Assembly (NCBI RefSeq): GCF_002443255.2
Contig: NW_019211459.1
Span: 22,036,147 to 22,100,146, forward strand
Source: Varroa destructor
Taxonomy: Eukaryota > Arthropoda > Arachnida > Mesostigmata > Varroidae
Reading direction: 5' to 3'
Length of the DNA: 64,000 bases
The notes beneath the pieces were generated by a model. That model worked only from the letters and a program-made list of their open reading frames with translations. It did not search any database and was not told where the DNA came from. Made by a program: the position numbers and the translations under genes. Position 1 is the stretch's first letter, and each line of letters opens with the position of its first letter. This document shows, piece after piece, positions 45,540 through 58,329 of the stretch.

Positions 45540-47630
45540 AGCTTAGCAAAAACTACGGATTCCTCGGGAATGTAGTTCAACTCAGGGTCAGTATATATGT
45601 ATATACACTCTTGCTTATGAAGATCTATGGATACATATCATGACAACACCGCCTTTCTAAAGAGTCATCAAAAGTATGGGTCTTTCGCGGGCGAAAAGGA
45701 AGTATTTGAGGGTAAAGAAAATGTATAATCTACACATTAATCATATCGTATCGAGCCGTCATTGAACGTTTCCTTTTTTATGGGTGCCGGGAAGATCAAG
45801 TCAGGGTCCGACTGCGAGCAAAAACCCAACAGACGAATGCATTGCTGATGGGCGCAAGCACAAACTTCAAGGTGTTGAAGAGTAATTGCTGTACAGCCCT
45901 ATCGTAGATCTGTCTTTATATAGATTCGACGCGTAAAGGCATCGCATGTTAGCATAATATATACTCGAGGGGTTTTCGCGTCGAAGTTTTTCTCTAATAG
46001 ATGCTTATAGCTATGTAGGAAAATAGTAGGACTCTTTAAAAAGTCACTGACCGAAAACAAAAAGAAAGATTACATAGGACTGGACAAATAACATGCCGTC
46101 TCCGTAGACGTTATCTATGAAGTCTAAATTAATTAGGGCGTATAAGTACGTGCTGCTAGGCTGCATGCATATAAGGCCGTGTGCCTTAGTTAGCACGATG
46201 ATTGAGGCCAGCTTTCAGACACATCAATAAGATTAAAGCGGTAATAAGTATGCCGAGGCTGCTTGAAAATCAGCTAGTTTTATTAGATCTGTCTCACGCA
46301 GTAGTTGCTCAATGTGTCTCACTGAATATTGCAAAGCAAGCTCAATTCACACCTTATAAATTCACTAACCGGATCTTAAAGAAGCGAGCGCGGGTAAAAT
46401 GGCTTCGTATCCTTCTGTCTTGATTAAATACAGATAGAAATTAGCAGTGATCCGTCAAAAAAGTGGAATGGAAAGCTAACAAAATGAAAGTTGGGAGGAA
46501 CAATCTGTGGAGGTTTAGTTAGCTGTTGAAGTTACGTTATCAATAGAACAGCAACTACATTATGATAACAAAAAGAGTCGAAAATAATAAGGTAAATATT
46601 CCAATTCGTATCACTTATTATAATTACTAACGCGCTTCACAGAAGTAGGTAAACCCTGCATGCGTTAATACATATCTATTACACGAACATTATATCGCAG
46701 TACGAGACAGTTTCCTAGCAAGGCTTTTATCCGAGCTAGGCTTGAATCGCCTTGGGCTCACCAGGCCTCACTATTTAAATGTCATTTCGCTAACCTTGAA
46801 GGGTCAGCAGACATAAACAGCCGTTTCAGACATTCGACTAGTGTCACCATCGCTTCCGGGATAAGGTCGGCGTTGTCTCTGGGAGTATTTGACATCAATG
46901 ATCATACCTCTGCGTCGGATAGTTTCCCTATACGAACTCGGGACTATTGTGGTCGTACAATCGAAGTCTATTGAGCAATGACATAAATGAACCTATTATA
47001 GACATTCGAGAAGTTTTTATGTACATAAATAACAAAATAAGTACTGCTGTGTTTATAATCTTTGTATCTTGGATAAACATTTAATCATTGGTAATATATT
47101 ATTAACACTGAGGCCCTCGTCTGTCGTCTACAATGATGAGCTCTGAAACAGTTTGGTTTAAAAAATTTAGCTGGGCTCAGAACAACATGGACACCAGTTC
47201 TATATAGAAATATTATAAGTTTTTATATTTTATTACATACATAATGTCATACATATCGTTACAAGTCTGTACAGAGATACTGAGCATCTTCGATAGCCTG
47301 TGTTGAACAAGCCACATATCCGCGATGGCGATTGAAACGCAGGTGGGCAGTAAACAATATTCACCAAGAATACGTTGTCATTTCAACTGTCAAAGGTTAC
47401 CCCCTACACACCGATATTACTCAACTAAAGTAGCATTATTAGAAGATAGCAATGTTTCTCACGCATACACCGAAACCAAAGACAGACGTTCTTCTTTCTT
47501 TCAAAGAAAAAAAGAAACATTTGCTTCGTCCAACCTCTCTTCAATCGCAACTACGGAAATCAAAAATCACACGTTTGACTTAAGCCAGTAAGTCTTGGAT
47601 GGGGGCTCCTCATTGCTTTTCTAGTTCGCT
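45540..47630. other. non-genic stretch
   Basis: No supported exon. Frames at 46202-46423 and 47325-47591 are unrecognised. AT-rich overall. Confidence 0.5.
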
Positions 47631-47636
47631 GGGGAA

Positions 47637-48020
47637 TTGGAATGGGTGGGGCGCTCGAGGCAACAGCGATTGAGAAAAAGGCGCTTCCCACTTGGCGCAG
47701 GAGGTGGGGCGCTCGAAGATGGGTCCACGGTTCTCACTTCCAGAGCCCTAGACCTAGCCGTTTTTTACTCTTCGTTGTTTCCACTGTTCAACACCAGCCC
47801 CCTGTCCCGCCTTTCTTCGGTGCTGGCTCTTCCGTACATTCATAGGCACGTTCCGCCGCCGTCATCAACACGAACGAAAAATGTTTCCATCTCCCATTCC
47901 TATGGCAACGTCCAATTATTTCGTATGCAGATATGTCGTATGGGCGTATGTAGGCGAACTCCGTCAGCTTTGCCGCTGTCTGTTCGTTATATGAGACCGC
48001 ATGCAAAGGCGCATCTGTGA
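47637..48020 (+). other. GC-rich open-frame region with a 14-base direct repeat
   Basis: A frame of 127 codons at 47637-48020 overlaps another plus and a minus frame, so coding is doubtful. GGTGGGGCGCTCGA occurs twice, about 59 bases apart (from about 47645 and 47704), pointing to a local duplication or a repeated binding site. Confidence 0.3.
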
Positions 48021-48029
48021 CGGCAAAAG

Positions 48030-50940
48030 GACCAGCAGCTTATTCACGGCGACGTACGGCCTGTGCTGTCGAACATGACACTCCACCAACTGTGATGATA
48101 CCTCGTGTTTGTAGAGTGGCTGCAAACTGATACATTAGATGGATTGAAATTGTCATGTTTTACGGTGCCATGCTTTTAATTTTAACGCAGGTTGGTATGA
48201 ATAAGGTGTGAGGTGTTTTTGAAAGTATAGAAAATTATCTTTCTTTTCCGATATATGTATGTAGAGACTATCACAGTCTTCGAAGGGGTTTAAGTACGGC
48301 TGACTCTTGGCTCTAATGGGGACCGTTGAGTCAAGTGAGGGGCACATAGGTTAGAATTGGTCGTGAGTTTTTCGAACACAACGAAGTGTTCTTAGTTCCA
48401 TCAACATAGGAGACACAAATAGAAAAAGAAAAATACGTAAATGAGGCCGGGGAAGCCGGGGAAATGATGGCCCGACCAAGCGACTACCAACTATAACCCA
48501 AATTGATATAAAGCGTTTGTTTTCCCTTCAATAAACCAAGTAATGGTCAGCCAGACCGGCTAGACGCTAGTTACAGTTAGAATGTGATTATCCACACACC
48601 TAGTCGTATAGAAAGATTTTAAAGTGTGTATATTTCTGCAGGCCGTTTATACTCGCCAGATCAATTATTTGTCTCGTGGCCCCGATCACGTAGTTATCTA
48701 TGGCTATGATACGATCTGACGTAAACTAGCTAGACGAATTGCCCACACAGGTAATACATACATATGTAGTAATTAGCGTTAAATGCGCAACTCGCTGATA
48801 TCTGCATTGGATATGGAATCGGACAGCTTAAACCCAGAGCTCAGAGAATGCCACAGATTTTGGCCATTTCCCAAACAGTACGTCAGTTTGGTCACTCATT
48901 TGCCATATGTAGCGTTAGTCTCGTTCTTCATCTAGTTTGTTATTATCATTACTCTATGCTGTATTTCAACCATGATGAGACACTTGCATTCTCGCCTCGC
49001 AATGAACTGTTCTACGGCTGTTATTAAATCGTGTTTTTAGACAGGCGTCAACCGACGTAAAGGCGGGCGATGTGAAAACGATACGGCTTATCTTGGTTCC
49101 CGTTCTAACCTATTGTCTACCTAATATACAACCATGAAGCACTTCGATCTGACTCGTACTCGCACAAACGATGATGGTAATTGTGCATAACGTATCTGTC
49201 TCTGTTAGATAAACACGTAGCAGTAACGCGCAAACACACACAGTCGTATTGCTCCTAGGTATAGGTACGTACCATGGAAAGAACTATCCTTACGTATGGC
49301 GTATGATACGCTGGACGTTGGGTAAAAACTCTTTGCTGTATCTAGAGCAGCTGCTTCACTCGTACCTAACCTACGGAATAAATATATAAACATGTTCATA
49401 TATAGACAACGAAAGAGACTAAATTACTTTTATTTACTTGGTGTAAAAATAAACTTTTCCATTTAACTGCAAGATAGCTACCTAAGTATCTGTCGCTTTC
49501 AAATAATAATGGAAATTAGTTTTTTTTAGTTGACAAAGCGGTCGCTGCTACTAGCGGGGCTTACATCGAATCGAACACTAAAAAGCAAGCTTAATGATAT
49601 CTTTTTACGAGAAAGTTAAACCATACTTTGGCTTTGATAAGGGCGTAAGGAAAGCTATAAAACTGGTATGAAATAAAGTTCACTATGACGTATGGAGGTA
49701 TTACAGTTATCCTTGATATAGAACGTTGCTAAACACTATTGTTAGTTTGATAGGACGATTTCCCGTTTGGAACAAGATTTTCTTCGAAAAAGATAAACAA
49801 CCGGTGCAACGCATTAGGCTTCGGCTACATTGAATTACGCGTCCTTAATATGAACTAATTAAGGCAAAGACTTAAGGAAACAACTAAATAATTGTTTCGT
49901 TGTCTCTCATAATTTTTTCGATATGGCTCGCGGATTGATGCCTGTGTTGAGTGAAAGCGTGAATGGCTGTTCAGCTTGTTTTTCCATCAAGTGCACATAC
50001 GAAGCAAAACTTCCACGAGATACGAAACTCACCTTCTCTTCATTTGTTGATCATGGTTGCCCGGGGGCTGTGTCAGGCGTGTCGCTTCTCCACCTGGCTC
50101 GTGTACACACACACAAAGAGACACTCACCCAACCATTCATTAAATATTGAAAGACACTGTTCCAACTCGAAGCGTCCGAACGTACCCCCGTCTTTGGCTG
50201 CTTCCTACCTGAAACAGATTTCTATTCCATTTCGAGTGCTATATCGACACACTGGCATCAACGTCATGCAAATTCTAGCTAAAAAAAATAGCCTCCGTTT
50301 TCAGCCATCCTTGCGCCAGTGTACCTTTAGAAAGAGGGAATCGACGCGTGCGTCTGTGAGGTATATGCCGAAAAACCATCTTACTATGTCACGCAAAGCC
50401 TCGGTCGCACTCAGGGACTGTTAGAAGGAATCCTCAGGTATTTCAGTGCCAATTTCCCAATCGCCAACGGCTCGAATCGACCGATCGGTCGACAGGCTAA
50501 AGGAACAACCGACCAATAAACCAAGCATCACCGATAATCCCCTGCTAAAATTTGCCAGACCTTTCGTTTGTCTTGCAGAAGCTCATTCTGCTTCTCCTAC
50601 TGAATCTTTCCTTCTTCAGCTTTCTCCCTTTTGTTTCTCTGTATTATACAGCCCAACTATTCCCATGGCTTTTCTTGCTCGCTTATTATACCTCTTATTG
50701 CATTGAGAAGCGCCATGCTTGTCTATGGAGGACGAGCATGTTTCACCCCTGTTGCTGCAGCTATTGCCTTTGTTGTTTCCGCAATTCACCCCTGTTATGT
50801 AGCAGGCTTCGTCGGTCCCTGCTACACGAGGTTCATTGCGTTTAGCAATTATTACGTCCACCCAGAAAACACCGAGTGAAGATAGTAGTTGTTCGTATGA
50901 GAAAGTCGAGCCAATACAGGTTCCTGTTAGACTCTGGTTA
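48030..50940. other. non-genic stretch
   Basis: Frames at 49923-50424 (153 codons) and 50446-50879 overlap in three phases and lack known domains. The region before 49.9 kb has no open frame of note. Confidence 0.4.
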
Positions 50941-50996
50941 GCTTTGGTCGCGATTTATCCTCCCTGTCCCCCTTCCGCCCCTTGTTCCGCCATTAG

Positions 50997-51139
50997 GCTT
51001 AGGCTACCGCCGCCTACCCTATCGTGGCACTCTGCGGGCGTCTAAAAGTTTCGCGTCGCGAAGCGCCGCGATCGAGAGAGCCTTCGCCAAGGAAGTTGGC
51101 TACTCCGTGCGTCAAACGGTTCGTCCGGACCTCGTGGAG
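50997..51139 (+). CDS. candidate internal exon between a long pyrimidine tract and GAG|GTGAGG
   Basis: A pyrimidine tract of about 40 bases (50954-50994) ends CGCCATTAG, a strong acceptor. The exon is 143 bases and ends GTGGAG before GTGAGG, a good donor. Two of the three frames stop within it. The third is open throughout, encoding LGYRRLPYRGTLRASKSFAS followed by AAIERAFAKEVGYSVRQ and TVRPDLVE. Read past the donor, the same frame continues to ALDKQFVCVLAVYPRELLL and a TAA. The codon third positions look GC-biased and the peptide is amphipathic and protein-like. I recognise no family. An overlapping minus frame exists, so GC-rich composition could contribute. Partner exons were not identified. 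Confidence 0.33.
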
Positions 51140-51199
51140 GTGAGGGCGCGGGTTGCTCTGGACAAACAGTTTGTATGCGTCTTAGCCGTCTATCCTCGT

Positions 51200-52890
51200 G
51201 AACTATTGCTTTAATACGAGATACCCAGATATGGGACAGAGAAACGAGAGTTGTAGAAAGCAGCCAGTATAATAAAGTGTCGAGATATAGGAAGGTCGAC
51301 ACACTAAAAGGGAACGAATAGTGAAGAATATCGACGAGCAGTGAAGGAGCGCCATTGCTCTATCCAGGCTGTGCCTGTGTGTTTGCTTCTTCGTTAATAA
51401 TTGGCAGTTGATTCCGTTGTGTGTGCCGAATGAAGGGAGATAGCATGTCAGTAAGGAGATTGGAGTAACGAAGTTTAGCGAAACGGACCTTATCAAAAGC
51501 TTTCTGCTTGCCTTGCATCGTGTGTGGGTAAGCCTGTGGCTTCAAGCGAAGTATTAAAGCGAGCAGAGTGATTAGCGACTGATGATTGCAGTAGCGGTGT
51601 CTTCGGTAGGTTTCAAGTGAGCTTCCCGAAGGGCATCCTGAGCTTTGTGCGAACCTTGATGACTGCTTACCTCAAAAGCCAGTTTACCCACGTACTTACG
51701 ATCATAATTCACAGACAAATAGACACCCAGATACGAATGTTTCATGCCGAACACACAGTACACGTAGCAGGTTCAGCTACTCGCCCTGTCGTTTTCATTA
51801 CCTTTGCTACGCTTGGTATACCACCTAGGTTGATAACTTGTTGTTGTGGTCATATAACTGATGTAGTCATCAGATCTTGAGCTGAATAGAAGAGTGTTGA
51901 TGCGTAAGCATTGCATGACAGCAAAACATACTAAAAATGACTAACGGATTTACTCTCCGATAGAATTGATAAGATCACGTGGGATCATAAATGAGTTTGT
52001 ATATATATATACATTTAGTTATAATATCAAAAAAAGCACACAGCGCTCTAAGAGTTGCTGGAATTAAATCCAACAGGTACCCTTGAGATTTATTGTCCCC
52101 AACAGAAAATTGCGGTTTAGCTGCGTGTCTACTTGACAATTGTTTCCCGACCAGTCACGCCTCATCAAAACTCGATGCAAAACAAAATAAGCCATAGGTT
52201 TTGCCGTCGATTCCATGTGACACTAAGTAGTCGGGTGGAAGATAATATCCAAATGATATTTTGTTTTTCCCCCGAGGAGGCAAACCAGAACAAATGCAAA
52301 CTCAAACATCGTCAGTTTGGAACAATTTTTCAATGAAGAGCCTCTCTATGTATCAGGGCGTACTTCGTTCTTTCGTTTCCAACCTATTCTACATATCGAC
52401 AGATGGCAGAAACCTAAAGACGCTTGCTATTTTCACAAGCGATTTACAGTAGAATGATAACCGAACAAACTATAGGCTGCGCCGTCTCGTTGTCCTCTAC
52501 TGAAAACAACGTCAGGACGCCACTCGACGACCTTCTGAACTGGCCGAAAAGAGTTGACCGCGTGTCTTGAGCCATCGGGTTGGCTAAAATAAATGCCACT
52601 GATGGATTCGCGAGAACGGAACAGGAGACAATCCTGATAAACTATATATGTATCCGTAGCACTAAACTGGCTTGGGCTGTTGCTTTTGTTTGTGACTGTT
52701 TACATGCTGTACCTGTCTTGTTTGTGCTTAAGCACTGTCTGCGTCATGAAGGAGTCATGAGCAAACGTGCGGTGATTATAATAGGAAACGATGATGACTT
52801 TGACCGGACAACTGCGAATAAGATAAACTAATTATTCAAATTTATTAAGATAATAGTTTCGGTAATATACAGCTCTACGCGCTGAAATTA
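51200..52890. other. non-genic stretch
   Basis: Short unrecognised frames on both strands (51203-51880, 52133-52452, 52580-52831). A small TA palindrome lies near 52000. Nothing else is supported. Confidence 0.45.
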
Positions 52891-52897
52891 CTCATTT

Positions 52898-53485
52898 ATG
52901 CATTGTTCATTTGTTTTTAATATAAAGATGTCCGTTTTAATTAGACAGCTGTACTGCTGGTACTTCCCTATCTGTTTCGACGACTGCTGCGAGAATCCTA
53001 TTCGCACCGCTTGTCATTACGTAGTTACTGCAGCCACACGGTACTTAAGAGGCTACGGTACGTTTTGGCGTTTTTTTATTTATTGGTCGGAATTGTTGGT
53101 ACTGTGGCAAACCCGGCAGCACGATGAACCACTGGCAACGTCGTATGAAATGCTCGACTGCGTAACTCCACCAGTCGGCCGAATTTCTATGAATCTCAGT
53201 AGTAGGGAGTCTCCATTTAGTACTGCGAATTTAATTAGCTACTACCTAAACTTAGCTGATGCTCAAAGTCACAAGGGGGTACAATCGCGAAGGCAACATT
53301 GTTTGGCAACGCCTTGTCGGGCACACCAGTTACAAGCGACTGAGAAATGCACGAACAAAGATGGCGGGCCAGATTTATGCATGATGTTAAATATATGCGA
53401 AGGCATTTTTTCGGTATTAAATCGGTGTCAAGGTCGATGGAATCACAGCTACCGCGAATCGTCCAACCGTCCGGTTGGGGTCTAG
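52898..53485 (+). CDS. longest ATG-initiated ORF in the window (hypothetical, 195 codons)
   Basis: An uninterrupted frame of 195 codons. A second ATG at residue 11 (MSVLIRQLYCWYFPICFDDC) has A at -3 and may be the better start. The protein would be rich in Cys, Trp, Tyr and Arg, with a weakly hydrophobic patch near residues 55-75 (FWRFFIYWSELLVLW). No domain, signal peptide or catalytic motif is seen. An overlapping minus frame at 53235-53519 weakens the case. Roughly 0.3 such ORFs are expected by chance in this much DNA (my estimate from a 5% stop frequency), so it is suggestive only. Confidence 0.22.
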   Translation: MHCSFVFNIKMSVLIRQLYCWYFPICFDDCCENPIRTACHYVVTAATRYLRGYGTFWRFFIYWSELLVLWQTRQHDEPLATSYEMLDCVTPPVGRISMNLSSRESPFSTANLISYYLNLADAQSHKGVQSRRQHCLATPCRAHQLQATEKCTNKDGGPDLCMMLNICEGIFSVLNRCQGRWNHSYRESSNRPVGV

Positions 53486-53529
53486 CGCTAAAATCGGCTG
53501 CGGTACGGTATCTAAACACTAGCGACTGA

Positions 53530-56040
53530 CGATAACGGATATGGGGTGAAACGATACTGCAGTTTAATAGAGTTCGGGCTCTGATCGAGCAAAGCTTGAT
53601 GATGGTAACTATGATTTTGGTCTAGCAAGCTGGTTATTGTATATAGCATGCTAATTCTACAGGCGTTCTGTTGGAAGTGATATTTTCGGTATTTTCGTTT
53701 TCAAATTTTGCTTTAAATTGTTTTGAATTTGTAGGAATCGCTACTGTTAGATGTTGAAGATATAGCTGTACAACTATTCTATATCAGTGACCTAGGCACC
53801 ACGTGACATGAAAAACATTTACTGAAGATTTACCTCTAAATGTTACGAACAGACCTAGTGATCAAGAACAGCTACTGCGTTAACTGGGCAAGAAAGCTAC
53901 AGATGTAAATAGAGCACTATTCTAATCGGGTTTAGGTTTTTAGCAACGTCAACACCTGCTGAAAAATCCGAACGACCTTTATGTTTGAGAGTAACAACTG
54001 TTGACACAAATTGTGGAGTTTTCTGATTCCTAACGATACTGTTGATGAACCGGTTATAAATCGAGAAAGGTTCTCCAACCTTATAACGCACTCATGAGGC
54101 AGCTAATCGTAAAGAGCCCTACATCAGTGAGACGCTAAGTGACTTCTACGTTTTTTACGTCAGTACTCTCCTAGATTAGTTTTTCATTGATTGAAAGCGA
54201 ATTGCTTTGCGGAACCGTGCGGCGATCGCAGTTAGGTACGTATAGTGACCAACTACGTATGGCTGTTGTTATTAGAAGCGACACACTTACGTATCCTAAT
54301 ATTCAGTGTGATTTATACTCATGAGTGGATTTTAAGTAACTCGGTAATCTTATAGTTATAACAGTTAACAATGCGCACATTTCGGGGTATGTTAAAAACA
54401 GCTATCACTATTTGAAAGCGGCATTAGAATCCATATAATGCCCTTCGGTGTCCATATGTTGGGCGCGCCAAATACTTGAAATTAATTCTAAATGTCAAGT
54501 ACATTTATAGACTTTTTCAACCCTAGTGGTTGTAGAAAGCCTTTATCTTGTCGTACATTACACGTGTAGCTATTGAATTATAGGATAAATTAAAGTTTAA
54601 TGTTAAACTCAAGTCAGCACCAGCCGTGATCCTCGCTCTGTACTAAGCCAGTCCATGTTGAAACGTAGCTCCAAAAATCACCGGTCACAGGGACAAACGC
54701 AATTTCCAGTTTGCTTGGGTAACGAACACTCGCTTCCGGATTTATTGATTAAATGGTACATTTTCGATCACACAATCAGATGTCGAACAAGAATTTCTCT
54801 GTTAATTCGTGTTGAGCGTCGGGGCAGCTGAAATTCTGCCTGGACTAGAAAAAGATAGAAACAGTAACAAAAGCCCTCATTGTTTGTCCGCAGTACTCCT
54901 CGCCAAGCCATACCCGTCTGAATGCTTATTAGGAGAGCATTGTTATATGGCTCAGGTTCCATTCGTCCGTCGGACGCCTGCCCTTCGATAGCAGTTGTCG
55001 ATCCGAAGCAGCAGATCTCAAGCACAATCATCCCAGGCGGAAAAGCTAGGCCATTTGTAACACTTGCAGCGTTTCTGTGTGTCGCCGCGACAGATCTATG
55101 TTCAGCCAAAACGTATTTATGCCCCGGAAATAACCAGCGGGCAGTTGTCCTAACGTGGATTGGCGATAGCCATGGTCGATCAGAGGCCGAGTGGTGAATC
55201 TTCTTACCAAGGACCCTTTTTAGGTGATCTAGTGCCAGGAGCGAGACACCACGATAGGTGCAACGTTCTGTTTGCTCGCATATACGAGCGCTTTATGTTT
55301 CCTTTCTACAATCAAATCTTTATATTACTCCCGAAGTAAACTGTGTAACTTATAGCGTTTGATCAAAGTTATCTCGACCTGCCTCTGATGCAGTGCTACA
55401 ATCAAAAGCCGTAGCCAAATTTCAGGTTTTATGCTAATTTTATCGCATTCAATATTCGAAAGCTAAAGCAGTTATATTTAAACTAAGCGACGTACAAGGA
55501 TCGCGTAGGATTCAACGCAAACTCCTCTGGGTCTCTAATATTCGACTGTAATGTCTGAGGGTTGAAAAGAATTGGCAGCGTTATAGAAAATACGCTCAGG
55601 ATATGCACGTAAATTACTCCAAGCAAACTCCTTGTTTTTACTCTTTTAGGAAAATGTAACACAAAGCTCTAATAGCAAAAGTAAATTTAAAAAACATTTA
55701 CAGTTTTATAAGTTTAAGAAAAGCTAAAATCATTATTTACCCACAGTCTCATCGTTTGCTAAAAATATAGAAGCTACATATTTATATGTATATGGTATAA
55801 CGATTTGGCAGCGTCCATCGTCAAGCTCATACTTTTCATATTTTCTTCTTCCTGTTTAATTTTTCTTCATTTTGTCCCAAGCGATGTTTACGAACAGCTC
55901 AGCTGTTTACGCAACCGATACAATGTCTGATGCAATCGAAGTTTTCCTTAAAATTTATATTTTTATCGTCTCGAGCTTCGTGTATATGTACTAATTCCCT
56001 TTAAAGCTTTACTCGAACTGATACAATTTATATAATTTTT
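53530..56040. other. non-genic stretch
   Basis: Frames at 54768-55197 overlap on both strands and are unrecognised. The remainder is AT-rich with no open frame of note. Confidence 0.5.
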
Positions 56041-56062
56041 CTTTTTTTTTTTTTTTTTTCAG

Positions 56063-56303
56063 AAAGACGTATGTTTCATTCTATACGTACAGCGTGCCCT
56101 GTCATTCAAACGGTTTTTGCTTGAATGTGAGTTTGTTTACCAACGGCTATTGTAGTTGCTTGTGCAGGTTGTATGAGCTGTTGTCCTCAGCGCTTCGTTA
56201 CTCCTGCCGTTGGCATTTACCCTTCGGCTCTACCCGCTCTGATGGCGTGTTCTCGAACGATTCTGCTTGCTACATGGCAAAACGCCGGACTTCACGCTTT
56301 TAA
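56063..56303 (+). CDS. candidate exon after a T18 acceptor, partial EGF-like cysteine pattern
   Basis: T18 followed by CAG (56042-56062) is a strong acceptor. One frame is open for 79 codons to a TAA at 56301-56303. It contains VPCHSNGFCLNV, then FTNGYCSCLC, giving spacing C-x5-C-x10-C-x-C, loosely like the middle of an EGF domain (C-x-N-G-x-C ... Y-x-C-x-C). The conserved Gly/aromatic tail of EGF is absent. A GTGAGT donor at 56127 would end the exon after FCLN, cutting the motif. The T run may simply be a homopolymer, and the cysteine spacing chance. Confidence 0.18.
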
Positions 56304-56334
56304 CATTTTGATGAATGATGACTTCATGAATATT

Positions 56335-56400
56335 CCCCCTCCCCCCCCCCTCCCTATATATACACACACATTATATATACATGCGCACATTCACACACAT
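56335..56400. repeat. C-rich run followed by TA/CA repeats
   Basis: C5-T-C10-T-C3 at 56335-56354 then TATATATACACACACA and TCACACACAT. Low-complexity sequence. Confidence 0.92.
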
Positions 56401-56409
56401 ATTTAGTGC

Positions 56410-57530
56410 ACCGTTTACCGGACGTAATTTTCCGGTCTTACTGCGAGTCCAAAATATACAAAATTATCCCAAAGTGCCAATATTTTGCTTTACCGGCAGG
56501 AATATTTAAAATCGGCCTCAGTAATAGTGTATAATAAAAACCGTTTCCGGAACCCACCCAGGCGATACAAGCGGTGACTCGTAACATCTTCCGTCGGGAC
56601 ATACGAACAGTTAAGTGATTGTTGTAAATGATTCAAATGAATGTTAATGTGTCGTATTCGCAAATAGGGCATAAACATTTTCCATACACCCAGCGATCTA
56701 CGCTGCCATGAAATAACATAATGGAACCTAGATGATGTTTATGTCAAAAATGTATGTTGTAAAATATTTATACAAACATGTCTACGCGCAAAACGCGCTA
56801 TTTTCAAATATCAGCGTGACGACAAGAAGCCAGAGATCCCATCTGTTCTCGTTAGAATCGATGCCAAGCTTGAAAACGACTCAAATATTAGGGCTCGCCG
56901 TGAAAAAACGCTACGTAAATAATCATATACGGCACGGAGAGTCTCCTGTCCGATGGGCAAGCAATCAACAAATGAAATAGTATGCTTGTCTCATGCATAC
57001 GTACGCCTTTGTACCAGCACTTTAATATAGATGTGCTCAATGATACACATAAGGCTTGCCTGTGTCTTCCTAGATTTTTGCGTTCTGTGAGCCATGATTA
57101 TATTTCCGATCTTCCTTTACGCTGAACCCGAACTCCGGGTGATCGCTGAGACAAACGAATTATAAATACATATTTGCAGATATGTAGGAACCTTGGCAAA
57201 ATTTCTAGAAATCAAAAGAGAAAGAAGTCTCCTTTCTAATCGGGCTAACTTTCTTTTCATAATCTTTGGCAGTCTTTAGTTGAATTCTATAATAATAGAC
57301 TTCGTAGCCACCGACAAAGTCTTCGATATATTATTATGCGTGAAGGTCTTAGCCATCCGTATTTTACAGAAATCATTAAGCTCAGGAAGATAATGTTCTT
57401 CTCATCTCTATTCTTGACTTATGTTGATATCGATCATCAAATGACTGATCGCTCAACATTCAATACGTTTTAGCATTTATGCAACATCATAAACTTCTAC
57501 ACTTAGTTTAGCGTGAAGTATTCACAATTG
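56410..57530. other. non-genic stretch
   Basis: Short unrecognised frames at 56490-56678 and 56732-56980. Otherwise AT-rich and featureless. Confidence 0.5.
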
Positions 57531-57536
57531 TGTAGG

Positions 57537-57778
57537 ATCGCGGATATGGGGAACAGCTATCGAATAAACGCTTAGCAGCAACAGCGATCAAATATGACGC
57601 CGATCCCTGCCACTTACTATATCCAGAACCTCAGTCGCCGCTGAACCGTCTGCCGGTGGGGTCGGATTGGTACCAATGTCGGCCAAAACTCCTGAATACG
57701 GAAATCGTCATCACCGACCCTGTCTACAGCCTTTCCCCTGTTTGGTCTCCCACCCCGATGCTTACCCAGTTTGTTTAG
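57537..57778 (+). CDS. open frame without ATG, possible terminal exon
   Basis: After an ATTGTGTAG acceptor-like site, one frame is open for about 80 codons to a TAG near 57778. The peptide includes IKYDADPCHLLYPEPQSPLN, then VGSDWYQCRPKLLNTEIVIT, and ends SPTPMLTQFV. It is proline-rich and protein-like, but unrecognised. The upstream tract is poor in pyrimidines, and no AATAAA follows soon. On the minus strand, GTAAGT within the segment could be a donor for an opposite exon. Confidence 0.15.
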
Positions 57779-58329
57779 TGATGGGGAATGCGGGACGGGT
57801 ATCGCATCGTGTCGTCAAAGAATTATAGCCTCGACGCCAGGAACAATAGAAGTCTGTGCGCGTCTGTAGAAGGGCACTCTTCTGGGGAGTGACCCCTGGA
57901 GGTGTCGGTAATATGGAGCGTTAGACTCGGCTTACTGCAAACGAGTGAAAGGAACACTGAATGAGGATCTGTGTATGGACGGCGAATCAGGAGGTTGGAG
58001 CACGGATGAAGCTGATAGGTACACGATGCGGTATTAGCGATGCCGCGATGGAGATAATGATCATCATTTGATTAATACTTACTTATTCTCCGGGTCCCCT
58101 GTCGCCACAAGGTCCGCTTTTTGCTCTAGCAGGGTTATACCCTTAGTGTATGCCCGGCCTTCTGCCAAGGTAGTGCTTGCCTTTCTACTCTATTATAACC
58201 GTTGTCCGGTCGTCGAATTCATTACCATTTCAGAGCATTACAGCTGCCTTGAGTGATCGAGTTGGGGCACATAAGGCTGGAAAAAGTACCCGGAGTTGGG
58301 AGCGGTGACAAAGAAGTCTAATCCTCATC

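Noticed and set aside
57601..57900. Minus-strand exon ending at a GTAAGT donor within the 57.6 kb GC-rich segment
   Set aside because: No acceptor and no consistently open frame were found on that strand.
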